Assembly (NCBI GenBank): GCA_024692805.1
Contig: JAILMD010000011.1
Coordinates: forward strand, 1-23,278
DNA: 23,278 nt
Reading direction: 5' to 3'
Source of the DNA: a bacterium
GTDB lineage: Bacteria > Bacillota > Clostridia > Christensenellales > UBA1242
Made by a program: the position numbers and the translations under genes. The notes beneath the pieces were generated by a model, which made no database searches, was not told where the DNA came from, and saw nothing but the letters and a program-made list of their open reading frames with translations. Of the stretch, positions 21,835 through 23,278 are shown piece after piece. Numbering within the stretch: position 1 is the stretch's first letter; every line of letters begins with the position of its first letter.

Positions 21835-22212
21835 ATGGCAGATACAAAGAAATTATTAGAAGAAATTAAAGGAATGACAGTTGTTGAACTTAACGAATTC
21901 GTTAAGGCAATTGAAGAAGAGTTTGGTGTTAGCGCTGCTGCTATGGCAGTTGCTGCTCCTGCTGCTGGCGCTGCTCCTGCAGCTGCTGCAGAAGAAGAGA
22001 AAACTGAATTTAACGTTGTTTTAACCGATGTTGGTGCTAACAAAATCAACGTTATTAAAGTTGTAAGAGAAATCACTGGTCTTGGACTTGCAGAAAGCAA
22101 AGCTATGACTGAAACTCCTAACGCTGTTATTAAAGAAAACGTTGCTAAAGCTGCAGCTGAAGAAATGGTTGCTAAATTTAAAGAAGCTGGCGCAACTGCA
22201 GAACTTAAATAG
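21835..22212 (+). CDS. rplL: 50S ribosomal protein L7/L12
   Basis: The 125-residue protein is the multi-copy stalk protein that recruits translation GTPases. The N-terminal dimerization domain (LLEEIKGMTVVELNEFVKAI), an Ala-rich hinge (about 37-60) and the C-terminal domain with NVIKVVREITGLGL are clear. The usual GLGLKEAKDLVE reads GLGLAESKAMTE here, replacing a commonly conserved Lys in the factor-binding helix region. GGAG is ten bases before ATG, a wide spacing. A terminator follows; rpoB, the usual next gene, is absent. Confidence 0.96.
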   Translation: MADTKKLLEEIKGMTVVELNEFVKAIEEEFGVSAAAMAVAAPAAGAAPAAAAEEEKTEFNVVLTDVGANKINVIKVVREITGLGLAESKAMTETPNAVIKENVAKAAAEEMVAKFKEAGATAELK

Positions 22213-22240
22213 TTTGATGATTTTAAATTAAGTGTGAAAA

Positions 22241-22266
22241 ATGCCCGCCGAGATGGCGGGTTTTTT
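22241..22266. terminator. Bidirectional terminator after rplL
   Basis: CCCGCC (22244-22249), loop GAGAT, GGCGGG (22255-22260), then six T. It overlaps the end of the convergent DUF1540 gene. Confidence 0.88.
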
Positions 22267-22588
22267 ATTTTCTTAAAAAGGTTGCGCAACAAGGCTTATC
22301 TTTTGGTGGAGTTTGCGCGTTTTTAACATTGTCGGGGTGAGATAAAACTGTTATTCCGTTAGCGATGCAATTATTACAATTTTCAAACAGGCAAGGGGCA
22401 AGGCAACTAACGCTTGTGTTATGCCTAATTGGCGCTTGGGGAATTTTATCAATTTCGTGCTTATTTTTTTGTTCGCTTGGCTTATAAGATTGGCATTCAG
22501 TTTGATCGCTAACGCTTATTTTATCAGCAGAACAATTACAACTTTTGTTAAAAACACAATCTTCTCTTAAACATTTTAAATCAACCAT
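22265..22588 (-). CDS. Tandem DUF1540 cysteine-rich protein
   Basis: From ATG 22588 (AGGAG five bases upstream) the protein is 107 residues. The frame extends 20 residues further, but without a ribosome binding site. It holds two Cys-rich repeats of the DUF1540 type. Residues 5-35 run KCLREDCVFNKSCNCSADKI to ECQSY, and 61-104 run SCLAPCLFENCNNCIANGIT to CCATF, each with C-x(3-4)-C, then a C-x-A near an I-x-V and a final Cys followed by an aromatic. Eleven Cys in total suggest zinc or disulfide chemistry, though function is unknown. A Lys/Pro-rich linker joins the repeats. It is convergent with rplL and divergent from rplI. Confidence 0.82.
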   Translation of the reverse strand: MVDLKCLREDCVFNKSCNCSADKISVSDQTECQSYKPSEQKNKHEIDKIPQAPIRHNTSVSCLAPCLFENCNNCIANGITVLSHPDNVKNAQTPPKDKPCCATFLRK

Positions 22589-22641
22589 AAAAACTCCTAA
22601 CCTTATTTTTGCCTTTTTGCTAGAAATTAAACAGAAAGAAA

Positions 22642-22670
22642 TTGACAATTAACTCAAATATTGTTAATAT
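22642..22670 (+). promoter_or_regulatory. rplI promoter
   Basis: TTGACA (22642-22647), a 17-base spacer ending TGT, and TAATAT (22665-22670): a perfect -35 with an extended -10. Confidence 0.78.
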
Positions 22671-22687
22671 TAATTAGGGAGAATAAT

Positions 22688-23131
22688 ATGAAAGTTATTT
22701 TACTTAAAGACGTTAAGGCTCAGGGGAAAAAGGGTGATGTTGTTAATGTTAGTGATGGCTATGCAAACAACTTTTTGTTTAAAAACAACTTAGCAGTTCC
22801 TGCTAACAAAACTAACGTCAATATTAATGACCAACATAAAGCTGCTGAGGCAAAACTTAAAGCCGAGCAAAAAGCCGAAGCTGAAGAACTTAAAAAAGTT
22901 TTGGAAGCAACAAGCGTTGAAATTGAGGTTAGCCTTGGGTCAAACGGAAAGGCTTTTGGGTCAGTAACAAACAAAGAGATTGAAGAAGCATTGGCAAAGC
23001 AGGGAATAGTTGTTGACAAAAAGAAGATTTTTGTTGAAAACCCTATTAAAACTGAAGGAAAGTTTGTTGTTATTTGCAAACTTTATTCAGGAGTTAACGC
23101 TAAACTAAATGTTATAGTTAAAAAACAATAA
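22688..23131 (+). CDS. rplI: 50S ribosomal protein L9
   Basis: The 147-residue protein binds 23S rRNA near the L1 stalk and limits frameshifting. The N-terminal MKVILLKDVKAQGKKGDVVN and the GYANNFLF segment form the rRNA-binding domain, followed by the long connecting helix rich in Ala/Glu/Lys (about 60-85) and a C-terminal domain. Upstream in-frame codons from 22661 lie inside the promoter, and AGGGAG seven to eight bases before ATG 22688 fixes the start. In many Bacillota rplI is followed by dnaB; here the gene ends at a terminator. Confidence 0.96.
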   Translation: MKVILLKDVKAQGKKGDVVNVSDGYANNFLFKNNLAVPANKTNVNINDQHKAAEAKLKAEQKAEAEELKKVLEATSVEIEVSLGSNGKAFGSVTNKEIEEALAKQGIVVDKKKIFVENPIKTEGKFVVICKLYSGVNAKLNVIVKKQ

Positions 23132-23154
23132 AAGTGCCAATTGGCACTTTTTTT
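23131..23154 (+). terminator. Terminator of rplI
   Basis: AAAGTGCC (23131-23138), loop AATT, GGCACTTT (23143-23150), then T residues. The stem begins at the last base of the stop codon. Confidence 0.88.
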
Positions 23155-23278
23155 GGTCATGTTTTTTCAACGAAAAATGATTAACATTTCATTTTAATAA
23201 AAATTTAGAAATTTGTCAAAAATTTTTTAATAAAAAATAAAAATTTTTTAAAATCTATTGACTTGCCTTTTATAAATA
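23155..23278. other. AT-rich end of window, no gene seen
   Basis: No gene is visible. TTGACT at 23258-23263 could be a -35 box whose -10 would fall just past the window edge. Confidence 0.4.

Noticed and set aside
21762..22292. 176-residue frame opposite rplL
   Set aside because: Antisense of the Ala-rich hinge of L7/L12; no expression signals.
1..23278. CRISPR array, insertion sequence, prophage or toxin-antitoxin pair
   Set aside because: No regularly spaced repeats, transposase, integrase, phage structural genes or toxin-like pairs were seen on either strand.

Overview
The window is AT-rich and carries housekeeping genes of a low-GC Gram-positive type (Bacillota, probably an uncultured Clostridia-like lineage). 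Supporting this are rplK-rplA and rplJ-rplL with an L10 leader, strong AGGAGG-type ribosome binding sites, TTGACA/TATAAT promoters, DUF1540 and SHOCT proteins, a YibQ-like deacetylase, and a 2,4-diaminopentanoate dehydrogenase-like enzyme. The exact taxon cannot be fixed from this sequence. I count 27 protein genes and two tRNAs. Most genes are single transcription units with their own promoter, and almost every convergent pair shares a bidirectional intrinsic terminator.

Layout. Positions 1-1200: a small conserved protein and a secreted YibQ-family protein. 1270-2790: a Fur-family regulator and a convergent heavy-metal exporter-like permease, whose promoters carry nearly identical palindromic operators just after the -10 box. 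2810-4770: a DUF362 protein and a convergent six-helix SHOCT membrane protein. 4840-7380: a sugar-1-phosphate nucleotidyltransferase followed by an APH/choline-kinase-fold protein, then a GNAT acetyltransferase. 7379-7720: an unexplained structured element and tRNA-Ile(GAU)/tRNA-Ala(UGC). 7767-10800: an orphan protein, a diaminopentanoate dehydrogenase-like enzyme and a chlorophyll-b-reductase-like SDR. 10868-14592: a 1215-residue membrane-anchored acidic coiled-coil protein with duplicated linear motifs. 14600-16820: prfB-tsaD. 16834-17860: two orphan genes, one with no credible start. 17930-20280: rpmG-secE-nusG-rplK-rplA. 20300-21127: an orphan gene placed between rplA and rplJ. 21135-22266: L10 leader and rplJ-rplL. 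22265-23154: tandem DUF1540 and rplI.

How the parts work together. The right half is translation machinery: RF2, the TsaD t6A enzyme, L33, L11, L1, L10, L7/L12 and L9, with SecE and NusG. The left half holds metal homeostasis, sugar-nucleotide and cell-envelope functions. The most notable signals are the shared operator of the Fur-like regulator and exporter (21 of 23 bases identical in promoter orientation, with a degenerate third copy before the nucleotidyltransferase gene), a prfB promoter placed so that transcription would start on the A of its ATG (leaderless), the absence of any UGA stop among 27 genes beside a prfB with no frameshift site, and the large coiled-coil protein. All family assignments come from reading motifs; no database search was run.
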